A stretch of DNA of 13,160 nucleotides from an uncultured Eubacteriales bacterium (GCA_900540045.1 UQEF01000082.1:1-13160), one strand, 5' to 3'; positions 1 to 8,361 are shown, counted from the first letter of the stretch. Notes: a model not told the origin generated them from the letters alone. Made by a program: numbers and translations.

Positions 1-1
1 C

Positions 2-283
2 TTCCCCTCGCAGATCGAAAGCGTGCTGGTGGGGCAGCCGGGTATCGGTCCGCATTACGAAATCGTGGTCACCCGCGAGCATTTCACCGACCATTTACAG
101 GTCAAGGTGGAGCTGGTGGATGCCTCGCTGCTTGAAAAATACAGCGAGCTGGAAAAGGTGCGCGACCGCATTCGCGCGCAGCTGAGAACCGTGCTGCAAT
201 TGGATGTCGAGGTGACGCTGGTGTCGCCCAACACCCTGAAACGGTTTGAAGGAAAGGCAAAGCGGGTCACGGACCTGCGCTGA
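2..283 (+). CDS. paaK: Phenylacetate-CoA ligase-like enzyme, C-terminal fragment (5' end outside window)
   Basis: The 3' end of an adenylate-forming CoA ligase; 93 residues are visible, beginning FPSQIE in an open frame that runs off the left edge. The family is about 430 residues, so roughly the last fifth is here, the small C-terminal domain. It shares FPSQIE, PGI-x-PHY-x-IVV, VEL and a closing EGKA-x-RVTD with the complete ligase further downstream in this window, so the two are paralogues. The family activates aryl-acetates with ATP and CoA to aryl-acetyl-CoA and AMP. It ends 14 nt before iorA, whose ribosome binding site (GAGGAGG) overlaps its stop codon, so they are surely cotranscribed. 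An internal GTG at 23 is not a real start, because the conserved frame continues upstream of it. The exact aryl substrate cannot be told. Confidence 0.9.
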   Translation, partial: FPSQIESVLVGQPGIGPHYEIVVTREHFTDHLQVKVELVDASLLEKYSELEKVRDRIRAQLRTVLQLDVEVTLVSPNTLKRFEGKAKRVTDLR

Positions 284-297
284 GGAGGAACGACACA

Positions 298-2076
298 ATG
301 GATGAGAAAATGCTCACGGACGACGTATTCGTGGCCGATCCCGTGGAAGAAAGGCTGATGCTGGGCAATGAGGCCGTGGCGCAGGGCGCATGGGAAGCGG
401 GCCTGCGTGTGGCGGCCAGCTACCCCGGCACCCCCAGCACTGAAATTACCGAATGCGTGGCGCGCTTTCCGGAAGTGGACTGCCAGTGGGCGCCCAATGA
501 AAAAGTAGCCACGGAAGTGGCTTTCGGCGCGGCCATGGCGGGCGCGCGCGCCATGACCTGCATGAAGCATGTGGGTGTGAATGTGGCCGCAGACCCCATC
601 TTCACCGCAGCCTATACGGGCGTAAACGCGGGTCTGGTGGTGGTGTGTGCCGATGACCCGGCCATGCATTCCAGCCAGAACGAGCAGGACAGCCGCTACT
701 ATGCCCGCGCGGCCCACATCCCCATGCTGGAGCCGTCGGACAGCCGCGAGTGCCATGCCTTTACCCGTCTGGCTTTCACCATGAGCGAGGAGCTGGACAC
801 CCCGGTGTTTCTGCGCCTGACCACCCGCGTGGCGCATGCCCGCAGCGTGGTGGCCATCGGGGAGCGCGCGGATGTGCCCCTGCGTCCCTACCAGAAGGAC
901 GCCATGAAATACGTGATGATGCCGGGCATGGCGCGCAAGCGCCACCTCAAGGTGGAGGCGCGCGAGGCGTTCCTGGCCGAGGCGGCCAACCGTCTGCCCA
1001 TCAACGTCATCAAAATGCGGGATACGTCCATTGGCATCATCACCAGCGGCGTGTGCTACGAATATGTGCGCGATGCCATGCCCCATGCCAGCACCCTCAA
1101 GCTGGGCATGGTCTATCCCCTGCCCATGAAGCTGATCCGCGAATTTTCCCAGAAGGTGGACCGCCTGATCGTGGTGGAGGAGCTGGAAGGACTGATCGAG
1201 CGCGAGGTGCTGGCTGCGGGCATCCCCTGCGAGGGCAAAAACCTCACCGGCATTCAGGGCGAGCTGAGTGTGGAGAAGCTGCGCAGCGTCCTTTTGGGTG
1301 CGGAAATGCCCAAGGGCGAGGACGCATCCATCCCGGCGCGTCCGCCGGTGCTGTGCCCCGGCTGCCCGCATCGCGGCGTGTTCTATGTGCTCAATAAGCT
1401 GGGCATGCGCGTGATGGGCGACATCGGCTGCTACACGCTGGCCGCGCTGCCGCCGCTGAGCGCCATGGACGCCTGTCTGTGCATGGGCGCGAGCATCGGC
1501 ATGGCAGGCGGTGCAGAGCGTGCGCAGGGCAAGGATTTCTCGCGCGGCACCGTGGCGGTACTCGGCGACAGCACCTTTATCCACAGCGGCATTACCTCGC
1601 TGATCGACGCGGTATATAACCGCGAGACCATCACCGTGGTCATTCTGGACAACCGCATCACCGGCATGACGGGCCATCAGCAAAACCCCGCGACCGGCTT
1701 TGATATCCACAACCAGCCCGCGCCCCAGCTCAATCTGGAAAAGCTGGTGGAAAGCTGCGGCGTGACCGACGTGCGCGTGGTGGACCCCTTCGACCTCAAG
1801 GCCACCGAGCAGGCCATCCGCGAGGCTGCCGCCAGCGAGCAGGTGAGCGTGGTCATCGCGCGCCGTCCCTGTGCGCTGCTGGACAAGACGGTGCGGCCCG
1901 CCTTTGTGATCGACGGGTGCCGTGGGTGCGGCGCATGCATGAAATTGAGCTGCCCGGCCATCGAGCGGCATGGCAAGCTCGTGGAAATCAATCCCGCACT
2001 GTGCAGCGGCTGCGGCATGTGCGCGCAGGTATGCCCCTTTAAGGCCATCAAGAGCGGCAGGGAGGAAAACGTATGA
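298..2076 (+). CDS. iorA: Indolepyruvate ferredoxin oxidoreductase, alpha subunit
   Basis: The large, thiamine-diphosphate-binding subunit of the cytoplasmic enzyme that converts indole-3-pyruvate, and usually other aryl-pyruvates, plus CoA to the aryl-acetyl-CoA, CO2 and reduced ferredoxin. At 592 residues it is full length. Order: N-terminal pyrimidine-binding domain (about 20-190, with SYPGTPSTEI), a middle transketolase-C-like domain, a TPP-binding domain starting near CPGCPH (353-358) with GDS at 423-425 and the following DNRITGMTGHQQNP, then a C-terminal 2[4Fe-4S] ferredoxin domain. Cluster cysteines are C541, C544, C547, C552 and C569, C572, C575, C579. The ATG at 298 has GAGGAGG 8-10 nt upstream. 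Its stop overlaps the iorB start (ATGA), indicating translational coupling. Arrangement and motifs separate it from pyruvate or 2-oxoglutarate oxidoreductases; substrate preference among aryl-pyruvates is inferred. Confidence 0.96.
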   Translation: MDEKMLTDDVFVADPVEERLMLGNEAVAQGAWEAGLRVAASYPGTPSTEITECVARFPEVDCQWAPNEKVATEVAFGAAMAGARAMTCMKHVGVNVAADPIFTAAYTGVNAGLVVVCADDPAMHSSQNEQDSRYYARAAHIPMLEPSDSRECHAFTRLAFTMSEELDTPVFLRLTTRVAHARSVVAIGERADVPLRPYQKDAMKYVMMPGMARKRHLKVEAREAFLAEAANRLPINVIKMRDTSIGIITSGVCYEYVRDAMPHASTLKLGMVYPLPMKLIREFSQKVDRLIVVEELEGLIEREVLAAGIPCEGKNLTGIQGELSVEKLRSVLLGAEMPKGEDASIPARPPVLCPGCPHRGVFYVLNKLGMRVMGDIGCYTLAALPPLSAMDACLCMGASIGMAGGAERAQGKDFSRGTVAVLGDSTFIHSGITSLIDAVYNRETITVVILDNRITGMTGHQQNPATGFDIHNQPAPQLNLEKLVESCGVTDVRVVDPFDLKATEQAIREAAASEQVSVVIARRPCALLDKTVRPAFVIDGCRGCGACMKLSCPAIERHGKLVEINPALCSGCGMCAQVCPFKAIKSGREENV

Positions 2077-2651
2077 GCAAGGCGGCATTTGATCTGGTCA
2101 TCGTGGGCGTTGGCGGACAGGGTACACTGTTGGCCAGCAAGATCCTGGGCCGGCTGGCCCTCAGCGAAAACTGCGGCGTGAAGGTCAGCGAAGTGCACGG
2201 CATGAGCCAGCGCGGCGGCAGCGTGATCACGCATGTGCGCGTGGGCGACAGCGTGCATTCGCCCATGGTGGCGTTGGGTGGAGCGGATTACCTGATCAGC
2301 TTTGAGGCGCTGGAAGCCAGCCGTGCGGCGTGCTATTTGAAGCCGGGCGGAACGGTCATCGTCAATACCCAGCGTATTTTGCCCATGCCCGTTATCACCG
2401 GCGCGACCGCCTATCCCGACGATCCGCTGGCGTCCCTCGCGCCCTACCGCGTCGAGAACGCCGACGCGCTGGGCATCGCCGTGGAGTGCGGCAGCCAGAA
2501 GGCGCTGAACCTGGTGCTGCTCGGCATGTTCAGCCGGCATCTGCCCTTTGAGGAGGAGGCCTGGCGGGACGCCATCGCCGCCTGTGTGCCTACCAGAACT
2601 TTGGAAGTCAACCTTGCGGCTTTCGAGCGCGGCCGCGCCCTGATGGGCTGA
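2073..2651 (+). CDS. iorB: Indolepyruvate oxidoreductase, beta subunit
   Basis: The small gamma-type subunit that partners IorA. The protein has 192 residues, the usual size. It opens with a glycine-rich [14 protein letters not shown] stretch (about residues 11-24) followed by [16 protein letters not shown], the signature of the pyruvate/ketoisovalerate oxidoreductase catalytic family. The ATG overlaps the iorA stop by 4 nt, so the two subunits should be made in stoichiometric amounts. No iron-sulfur cysteines are visible, as expected, since the clusters lie in IorA. The next gene, a phenylacetate-CoA ligase, starts 32 nt later, consistent with one transcript for aryl-pyruvate breakdown. Confidence 0.95.
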   Translation: MSKAAFDLVIVGVGGQGTLLASKILGRLALSENCGVKVSEVHGMSQRGGSVITHVRVGDSVHSPMVALGGADYLISFEALEASRAACYLKPGGTVIVNTQRILPMPVITGATAYPDDPLASLAPYRVENADALGIAVECGSQKALNLVLLGMFSRHLPFEEEAWRDAIAACVPTRTLEVNLAAFERGRALMG

Positions 2652-2683
2652 TATACAACCGCTGTGAAGGAGAGAGAGCACCC

Positions 2684-3991
2684 ATGGAGCATGTCTACTG
2701 GAATCCCACTATGGAAACCATGCCGCGCGAACAGCTGCGCGCCCTGCAGGACGAGCGGCTGCGCGACGTGGTACGCCGCGTATACGAGCATGTACCCTTC
2801 TACCGCAACAAGATGCAGCAGCTGGGCATCACGCCCAACGATATCCACGGCGTGGAGGATCTGCACCTTCTGCCCTTCACCGAGAAGAAGGATCTGCGCA
2901 ACAACTATCCCTTCGGCCTCTTCGCCGTGCCCCAGAGTGAAATCGTGCGCATCCATGCCTCCAGCGGCACCACCGGCAAGCCCAGCGTGGCCGGTTATAC
3001 CAGCGGCGATATCGACCGCTGGGCGGAGCTCATGGCACGTGCCATGTACTGCGCCAACGTCGGCAAGAACGATATCGTGCAGGTGGCCTATGGCTACGGC
3101 CTGTTTACCGGCGGACTGGGCGCGCACTACGGCGCGGAGCGCGTAGGCGCGAGCGTGATTCCCATGAGCGGCGGCAATACCGTGCGCCAGCTCATGCTGA
3201 TGGAGGACTTCGGCTCAACGGCGCTGTGCTGCACGCCTTCCTATGCGCTCAACCTGGCCGATGCCATGGAGCGCGAAGGCATCACGCTGGACCGCATCCG
3301 CTTAAAGAGCGGCATCTTCGGCGCCGAGCCCTGGACCGAGGACATGCGCCGCCGCATCGAGGAGAAGATGGGCATTGATGCGCTCAACGTCTACGGCCTC
3401 AGCGAGGTGATGGGCCCGGGCGTCGCCATGGAATGCATGGCCAAAAACGGCATGCACATCTGGGAGGATCACTTCCTGCCCGAAGTCATCGGACCGGACG
3501 GCCAGAGCCTGCCCTACGGCGAACAGGGTGACCTAACCTTCACCACGCTCACCAAGCACGGCATGCCCCTCATCCGTTATCGCACCCATGACCTTTGCAC
3601 CCTCACCGACGAGCCCTGCCCCTGCGGCCGCACCCATGTGCGTATGGGCCGCGTGATGGGCCGCACGGATGACATGCTCATCATCCGCGGGGTCAACGTG
3701 TTCCCCTCGCAGATCGAGCATGCGCTGCTTCAGGTGCCGGGCATCGAGCCTCACTATCACATCGTGGTTGACCGCGTAGGCACGCTGGATACCATTGAGG
3801 TGCAGGTGGAACTCTCTCCCTCTGTGATGAGCGATACCGTGCGTGATCTGGAAACGCTCGAACGCAAGATCGTCAATTCCCTGGCCAGCCATGCGCTGAT
3901 TCACGCCAGCGTCAAGCTCTGCCAGCCCGGCACGCTGCCCCGCAGCGAAGGCAAGGCCGTGCGCGTGACCGACCGGCGCCATCTGCAATAA
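2684..3991 (+). CDS. paaK: Phenylacetate-CoA ligase
   Basis: A complete 435-residue cytoplasmic AMP-forming ligase that joins an aryl-acetate (phenylacetate, indoleacetate or similar) to CoA using ATP. Visible motifs: the phosphate-binding loop SSGTTGKPS (from residue 93), the adenine-pocket motif YGLSE (237-241), the RYRTHDL hinge-side motif followed by a cysteine-rich [27 protein letters not shown], and the C-terminal domain ending in EGKAVRVTD. The ATG at 2684 is preceded by GAAGGAGAG. It is the second ligase of the cluster; the other lies just upstream of iorA. In this setting the enzyme may salvage aryl-acetates, or in reverse help recover ATP from the aryl-acetyl-CoA made by IorAB; the direction is inferred. 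The exact substrate is unknown. Confidence 0.93.
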   Translation: MEHVYWNPTMETMPREQLRALQDERLRDVVRRVYEHVPFYRNKMQQLGITPNDIHGVEDLHLLPFTEKKDLRNNYPFGLFAVPQSEIVRIHASSGTTGKPSVAGYTSGDIDRWAELMARAMYCANVGKNDIVQVAYGYGLFTGGLGAHYGAERVGASVIPMSGGNTVRQLMLMEDFGSTALCCTPSYALNLADAMEREGITLDRIRLKSGIFGAEPWTEDMRRRIEEKMGIDALNVYGLSEVMGPGVAMECMAKNGMHIWEDHFLPEVIGPDGQSLPYGEQGDLTFTTLTKHGMPLIRYRTHDLCTLTDEPCPCGRTHVRMGRVMGRTDDMLIIRGVNVFPSQIEHALLQVPGIEPHYHIVVDRVGTLDTIEVQVELSPSVMSDTVRDLETLERKIVNSLASHALIHASVKLCQPGTLPRSEGKAVRVTDRRHLQ

Positions 3992-4055
3992 ATTACGCTG
4001 CGCCACATGGGCATCGTCAGTCCGAATCCCATCCAGAGTTAAGGAGGAGTCAGTC

Positions 4056-4487
4056 ATGTACGTAAAGCAGATTTCCGTTTTCATCGAAAACACTCCCGGC
4101 CGTCTGGCGCATTTTACCAAGCTACTTGGGGACAATAACATCGACCTGGTATCCCTCTCCGTGGCGGATACCACGCATTTCGGCATTCTGCGCGGCATTG
4201 TGGCGGACTACGAAAAGGCGGTCAAGCTGATTTCCGATAACGGCTACACCGTTAAGCTCACGGATGTGCTGGCCGTCAGTGTACCCGATCATCCCGGCGG
4301 ACTGGCCGAGGTGCTGGAGACCCTCTCCGGCCACGACATCGTGGTAGAGTACCTCTACAGCTTCGTGCGCAACGCGGGCGATCATGCGCTCATCATCTTC
4401 CGTGTGGATAAGCTGGATGAGGCGGAAAAGGTCCTGACCGAGGCGGGCGTGCGCCTGCTGTCGCAGGACGAGGTGCGCGGCCTGTAA
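4056..4487 (+). CDS. Tandem ACT-domain protein, probable amino-acid sensor
   Basis: A 143-residue soluble protein made of two ACT domains (about 3-70 and 71-140). The first begins with a typical beta strand and turn, QISVFIENTPGRLAHFTKLL, and the second with LAVSVPDHPGGLAEVLETL. ACT domains bind amino acids and control enzymes or transcription allosterically. There is no attached catalytic or DNA-binding domain. Proteins of this stand-alone type are often encoded beside phenylacetate-CoA ligase and indolepyruvate oxidoreductase genes (established family association), so sensing an aromatic amino acid or a related ligand is a reasonable inference. The ATG at 4056 has a perfect AAGGAGG at 4041-4047. 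It lies 64 nt after the ligase with no terminator between them. Confidence 0.88.
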   Translation: MYVKQISVFIENTPGRLAHFTKLLGDNNIDLVSLSVADTTHFGILRGIVADYEKAVKLISDNGYTVKLTDVLAVSVPDHPGGLAEVLETLSGHDIVVEYLYSFVRNAGDHALIIFRVDKLDEAEKVLTEAGVRLLSQDEVRGL

Positions 4488-4536
4488 GCCGCAGGACAAC
4501 ACGCGCGCGTTTGCGCGCAGGCGGGAAGGTTGGAAC

Positions 4537-5652
4537 ATGCTCAGGCAAAACCGTGTCGAGATCGACATGGACGCAATCAGGAACAATTATCGGATATTGC
4601 GCGATCAGGTGCCCGCGGACGTGGAAGTGATGCCCGTCATCAAGGCCAACGCCTATGGGCACGGAATGCTGGAAACGGCGGATGCCCTCGCCGGCATGGG
4701 CGCTTCACACTTCGCTGTGGCGCTGCCCGAGGAGGGCATCGAACTGCGCCTGGCCGGGCTGGAGGGCGAGGTGCTGGTACTGGGCGCGGCCATGCCCCGC
4801 GCAGCGGCGGACTGCGTGCGCTACGGCCTTACGCAGACGGTCTTTACCCCGGAGATGGTCGCGGCGCTGGACCGGGAGGCTGCTGCCCAAAGGCGCGAAT
4901 CGCTGGTGCATATCAAGCTGGATACCGGCATGAACCGCATCGGACTGCGCACCGAGGAGGAAGCGGACGCCCTGGCCGCTGCGCTGGCGTCGGCTAGCCA
5001 TGTGCGCGCCACGGGCATCTATACCCACTTTGCCGATGCGGACAATCCGCTGCCGGACGGCGGAATGAACCCGTTCACCCGTGCGCAGCTCAAGCGCTTT
5101 TGCGAGCTCCGTGCGCACTTTAATCCTGACATTCCGGCGCATGTGGCCAACAGCGCCATGAGTCTGCTGGCGCCCGAAGCGTACTTCAACATGATCCGCG
5201 AGGGCATTTCGCTCTACGGTTATCCGCCCGTGCCCACCAATCTGCCCTTCACACCCGCCTTGAGCTGGTATACCGAGATCGTGCATGTCAAGCGCGTCAA
5301 CGTGGGGGAGAGCATCGGGTATGGCTGTACCTTCACAGCCCCGCGCGACATGCTCGTGGCCACCGCCGCCGTGGGCTATGGTGACGGGTATCATCGCGCG
5401 GTGTCCAACCGGGGCGCGATGCTGGTGCATGGCCGGCGCGCCCCCATCGTGGGGCGCGTATGCATGGATCAGACCATGTTGGATGTGACGGACATCCCCG
5501 GCGTGCAGGTGGGAGACGAAACGGTGATTCTGGGCTGTCAGGGCGGGGAGTGCATCGATGCGGTGGAGCTTGCCTCTTGGGCGGGCACCATCAGTTACGA
5601 GGTGCTTCTGGCCGTCACCGCACGGGTGCCGCGGGTGTACCTGCATGTATGA
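4537..5652 (+). CDS. alr: Alanine racemase
   Basis: PLP-dependent enzyme interconverting L- and D-alanine, supplying D-Ala for peptidoglycan. The protein has 371 residues, normal for the family. The PLP lysine is K36 in PVIKANAYGHG, and the second catalytic base is Y262 in ESIGYGCTF. GRVCMDQTMLDVT near the C-terminal beta domain is also diagnostic. The N-terminal TIM barrel covers about 1-235. The start ATG at 4537 follows a modest GGGAAGG. It starts 49 nt after the ACT gene, so a shared transcript is possible, but its function belongs with the cell-wall and housekeeping genes downstream. Whether it serves biosynthesis or D-alanine catabolism cannot be told from sequence; as the only copy visible here, biosynthesis is assumed. 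Confidence 0.96.
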   Translation: MLRQNRVEIDMDAIRNNYRILRDQVPADVEVMPVIKANAYGHGMLETADALAGMGASHFAVALPEEGIELRLAGLEGEVLVLGAAMPRAAADCVRYGLTQTVFTPEMVAALDREAAAQRRESLVHIKLDTGMNRIGLRTEEEADALAAALASASHVRATGIYTHFADADNPLPDGGMNPFTRAQLKRFCELRAHFNPDIPAHVANSAMSLLAPEAYFNMIREGISLYGYPPVPTNLPFTPALSWYTEIVHVKRVNVGESIGYGCTFTAPRDMLVATAAVGYGDGYHRAVSNRGAMLVHGRRAPIVGRVCMDQTMLDVTDIPGVQVGDETVILGCQGGECIDAVELASWAGTISYEVLLAVTARVPRVYLHV

Positions 5653-5716
5653 AGCAACAGGCGTTTTGCCACAATAACCCCTGCCGGCCGGGCGGGGAGG
5701 TGGAAAGGATACACAG

Positions 5717-6529
5717 ATGCAAAGTGCCAAAGGAAATTCAAAAAAGCCGGTAGCTCAGGTGAAAAAGCCGATTCTGAAGGGATCATGGCATGGAAAGGAC
5801 GCCTGGAAGCTGGCGCTCAAGCGCATGCTGAGCATGCTTGCCGTTACGGTGATCTATCTGATCGCCGGTATGCTGCTCAGCTTTGAAAGCCTGTGGGGAC
5901 GCCTGCTGTCGTGCATCGCTGTTGCCGGACTGGTGATTTACTATCAGTACTATCAGGGAATGGTGCGCGGAGAAAACGACGCCGCCTTTGCGGAAATCAT
6001 GTATACCCGCCAGGAGGGCGGACGTGCCGTCGAAAAGGACGACCGTGCGCGCTGCTTTCATCCGTTCAAGGGCATGTTTGCCGCTCTGGTGGGCGCGGCT
6101 CCGTTTGTAGCGTTTGCCGTCGTCTACGCGGTGCTTACGCGTCCGATTACCTACACGCTGGGCGTGCTCCCGTCCTGGACGGAGGCGCTCATGCGCCAGA
6201 GCGAATTCGGCGACGCGCTGCGCTACTATGAAAATGTCGGCTCCATGGGCGTGATGGACATCCTTCGCGTGATAGACCGCGCGATGATTTTGCCATTTGT
6301 CAACGTATTTTCCTATACCGGCAACGACGCGGCGCTGCTGGCCGAGCGCCTGAGTCCCCTGTTTGTGCTGCTGGCTCCTCTGGGCTATGGCCTGGGCTAT
6401 ACCCAGGGCCGGAAGCTGCGCGACAAAATCAACACCGGCATTAAAATGGGCGACGACCGCAAGAAGCGCCGTGAGCGCAAGGCGCGCAAGCAGCGCCAGC
6501 GCAGCAAGTCGCCGGAAAGGCTGATCTGA
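5717..6529 (+). CDS. Multi-pass membrane protein with strongly basic ends, function unknown
   Basis: A 270-residue protein I do not recognise. Hydrophobic segments suggest four or five membrane spans at about 38-56, 61-79, 118-141, 183-200 (weaker, amphipathic) and 211-229. The N-terminal 35 residues are lysine-rich. The C-terminal 40 are extremely basic, with DDRKKRRERKARKQRQRSK near 246-264, so by the positive-inside rule both ends are probably cytoplasmic. Such a tail could touch RNA, ribosomes or acidic lipids; this is inference. It starts 64 nt after alr, with AAAGGA about 7 nt before the ATG. Its stop overlaps the rsmD start by one base (TGATG), so it is cotranscribed and probably translationally coupled with rsmD. 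No transporter, protease or enzyme motif is visible. Confidence 0.85.
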   Translation: MQSAKGNSKKPVAQVKKPILKGSWHGKDAWKLALKRMLSMLAVTVIYLIAGMLLSFESLWGRLLSCIAVAGLVIYYQYYQGMVRGENDAAFAEIMYTRQEGGRAVEKDDRARCFHPFKGMFAALVGAAPFVAFAVVYAVLTRPITYTLGVLPSWTEALMRQSEFGDALRYYENVGSMGVMDILRVIDRAMILPFVNVFSYTGNDAALLAERLSPLFVLLAPLGYGLGYTQGRKLRDKINTGIKMGDDRKKRRERKARKQRQRSKSPERLI

Positions 6530-7086
6530 TGCGCATTATCGCCGGGCAATGCGGCGGCGCACAGCTTTATGCGCCGCGCGGGATGGACACACGTCCCACG
6601 CAGGACAAGGTGAAGGAATCCCTGTTCAGCATCATTCAGGCCTATGTGCCCGGAGCGCGGGTGCTGGATCTGTTTGCGGGCAGCGGCGCGCTGGCGCTGG
6701 AGGCGCTCAGCCGGGGCGCGGACTTTGCCGCCCTGGCGGACCGCGACCGGGAAGCGGTCTCATGCATTCGCCGGAATGGGGAAAAGCTGCGCTTCATGGA
6801 CGCCATGCGGATCTACGCGGGCGACTGGCGGCAGGCGCTTTCGCAGATGAAGGGGGAGGAACGCCGGTTTGACCTGGTGTTTCTGGACCCGCCTTACCGC
6901 ATGCCGGTATTGGAAGAATGCTGTGCGGCACTTGCGGATCTGGGTCTGCTGGAGGCGGACGCGCTATTGGTGCTGGAGCACCGGCTGGACGCGGTTCCTT
7001 CGCCGGACGGGCGCTTTTCGCTATGGAAGGGCCGCGCCTATGGCGACACTGCAATTCACTTTTTTCACTACCGCGAAAGCGTGTAG
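6529..7086 (+). CDS. rsmD: 16S rRNA (guanine-N2)-methyltransferase RsmD
   Basis: Methylates N2 of G966 (E. coli numbering) in 16S rRNA using S-adenosylmethionine, during small-subunit assembly. The protein has 185 residues, family-typical. It begins MRIIAGQCGGAQL and continues with TRPTQDKVKESLFSII (21-36), the standard RsmD N-terminal signature. The SAM-binding motif I is VLDLFAGSGALALEAL (45-60) and the catalytic motif IV is DPPY (120-123). The start overlaps the preceding membrane-protein stop by one base, with GGAAAGG about 10 nt upstream inside that gene. It is followed after 17 nt by coaD; the rsmD-coaD order is widely conserved in Gram-positive bacteria. Confidence 0.95.
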   Translation: MRIIAGQCGGAQLYAPRGMDTRPTQDKVKESLFSIIQAYVPGARVLDLFAGSGALALEALSRGADFAALADRDREAVSCIRRNGEKLRFMDAMRIYAGDWRQALSQMKGEERRFDLVFLDPPYRMPVLEECCAALADLGLLEADALLVLEHRLDAVPSPDGRFSLWKGRAYGDTAIHFFHYRESV

Positions 7087-7103
7087 GTCAGGAGGAAACG
7101 GAC

Positions 7104-7589
7104 GTGAAAAAGGGCCTGTGCGTATATCCCGGCAGCTTTGACCCCGTGACCATCGGCCATCTGGATCTGATTGAGCGCGGCGCGGACATCTTCCCCGAAG
7201 TGGTGGTGGCAGTGCTGCACAACCCGGCCAAGGAGGGGTGCTTTCCCATCGCGCAGCGGTTGGAGCTGCTCTCCCGCGCATGCGCTCATCTGCCCAACGT
7301 GCGCTTTGATCAGTTTGACGGATTGCTGGTGGACTATATGAAAAGGCTGGATGCCGGGATCGTCCTGCGCGGCCTGAGGGCTGTAACGGATTTTGAAAGC
7401 GAATTTCAAATGGCCCAGCTTAACCACCAGATGGCGCCCGACGTGGAAACCCTCTTCATGATGACCGCGCCGGAGCACGCCTATCTCAGTTCCAGCGCTG
7501 TTCGGGAAATCGGCCTGTTTGGGGGGGATATTGCCCCGTTTGTGCCGGCGTCCATCGTGGAGGATGTACGGCGCGCCTTACAACGTTGA
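7104..7589 (+). CDS. coaD: Phosphopantetheine adenylyltransferase
   Basis: Transfers AMP from ATP to 4'-phosphopantetheine, giving dephospho-CoA, the penultimate step of coenzyme A synthesis. The protein has 161 residues, close to the usual 159-160. Visible motifs: the nucleotidyltransferase signature YPGSFDPVTIGH (8-19, with H19 the transition-state histidine), RGLRAVTDFESEFQMA (89-104) and the C-terminal YLSSSAVREI (127-136). The start is GTG at 7104: it sits 7 nt after a good AGGAGG and gives the canonical N-terminus. The open frame extends further upstream, but that part overlaps rsmD out of frame and lacks family similarity. The gene is part of the rsmD operon. Confidence 0.95.
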   Translation: MKKGLCVYPGSFDPVTIGHLDLIERGADIFPEVVVAVLHNPAKEGCFPIAQRLELLSRACAHLPNVRFDQFDGLLVDYMKRLDAGIVLRGLRAVTDFESEFQMAQLNHQMAPDVETLFMMTAPEHAYLSSSAVREIGLFGGDIAPFVPASIVEDVRRALQR

Positions 7590-7617
7590 CCATATTTTGA
7601 CGGGAGGAAAAAGAACC

Positions 7618-8256
7618 ATGCAACAGGATGCCATTTCCGCTTTCCGGAAGAATCTCAATGACCTTGAGGAAATTGTGATGCAGGCCAAACGCGTGCCGCT
7701 GAGCAATATGTGCATGGTGGACCGCGAGCGCATTCTGGGCCTGGCAAACGCCATTACAACCGATCTGCCCACGGTGTTTGCCGAATGCGAGGGCGTGGTG
7801 CAGAATCAGATCACCATCATTTCCGAGGCCAACGAGCGCGCTGAGCAGACCAAGCAGAACGCCACCATGCGCGCCAATCAGTACGTGACCGACGCCAAGA
7901 ATCAGGCCCAGCAGATGACCGCCCAGGCCCAGCAGCAGGCGCAGGAAATGCTCAAGAAAGCGCAGCAGCAGGCGGCCGGCATGGTGCGCGAGGCACAGGA
8001 GCAGGCGGCCAATATGGTCAAGGATGCGGAGAACCGGGCCCGTCAGCTGGTCAGCGAGCAGGAGATCACCGCGCGCGCCAATATGGAGGCCGAGGAGCTG
8101 CGTCAGAACACGCACGAGGAGATCGAAAAGCTCTATAACGACGTGTATCGTCATATCGATGAGGTCCTGGCCCAGCTGGACCGCTCCATCAGCGAAAAGC
8201 TGACCGATATCCGCATGACGCGTCAGCAGATTGACCAGAGCATGTCCATGCGGTAA
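7618..8256 (+). CDS. Coiled-coil hendecad-repeat protein (DivIVA / ATP-synthase-subunit-like)
   Basis: A 212-residue, Ala/Gln/Glu-rich protein with no signal peptide or membrane segment. The N-terminal 60 residues form a small helical region (FRKNLNDLEEIVMQAKRVP), typical of proteins found just after coaD in Clostridia and loosely annotated as ATPase or DivIVA-domain proteins. From residue 68 to 144 it consists of seven consecutive 11-residue repeats with alanine at positions 4 and 8 of each, then a degenerate eighth. The pattern predicts a long, slightly right-handed coiled coil. The C-terminal 50 residues are helical and charged. The ATG at 7618 follows GGGAGGAAA; upstream in-frame codons overlap coaD and are rejected as a start. 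A role in cell division or scaffolding is only a guess. It is the last gene before a strong hairpin. Confidence 0.85.
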   Translation: MQQDAISAFRKNLNDLEEIVMQAKRVPLSNMCMVDRERILGLANAITTDLPTVFAECEGVVQNQITIISEANERAEQTKQNATMRANQYVTDAKNQAQQMTAQAQQQAQEMLKKAQQQAAGMVREAQEQAANMVKDAENRARQLVSEQEITARANMEAEELRQNTHEEIEKLYNDVYRHIDEVLAQLDRSISEKLTDIRMTRQQIDQSMSMR

Positions 8257-8260
8257 GCAG

Positions 8261-8299
8261 AACAAGCGCCGCCGTGCCCCGTGCACGGCGGCGCTTGTT
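8261..8299 (+). terminator. Perfect 17-bp hairpin, probable operon-end terminator
   Basis: Starting 4 nt after the stop of the coiled-coil gene, 8261-8277 pairs perfectly with 8283-8299 around a 5-nt loop. The stem core is GC-rich and its outer part is AACAAG/CTTGTT. The descending arm ends in CTTGTT rather than a pure T run, so intrinsic termination may be less efficient than usual. The position at the operon end supports a terminator or 3'-end-protecting role. Confidence 0.75.
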
Positions 8300-8361
8300 A
8301 AATGATGCCCACGCTGCATGCACTTGCCACGGTTCGCACCCGGCGAAGAGGCCACAATACC

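Noticed and set aside
55..2088. A 677-codon open frame on the minus strand opposite iorA
   Set aside because: It mirrors iorA, whose product has clear domains. Its His/Ala/Gly-rich product has no recognisable motif; long antisense frames are common opposite GC-rich genes.
4503..4518. GCGCGC-GTTT-GCGCGC hairpin between the ACT gene and alr as a terminator
   Set aside because: Only 6 bp with no T run; the alternating GC sequence is likely chance in this GC-rich DNA.
6918..7103. N-terminal extension of coaD
   Set aside because: Overlaps rsmD in another frame, shows no CoaD similarity, and a GTG with AGGAGG lies at 7104.
7900..8050. DNA tandem repeat or CRISPR-like array
   Set aside because: The 33-bp period is a protein-level repeat inside a coding gene; DNA units are not identical and there are no spacers.
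8324..8358. TTGCCA ... CACAAT as a promoter for the adaptor gene
   Set aside because: The spacer is 23 nt, too long; at 17 nt the sequence has no -10 likeness.
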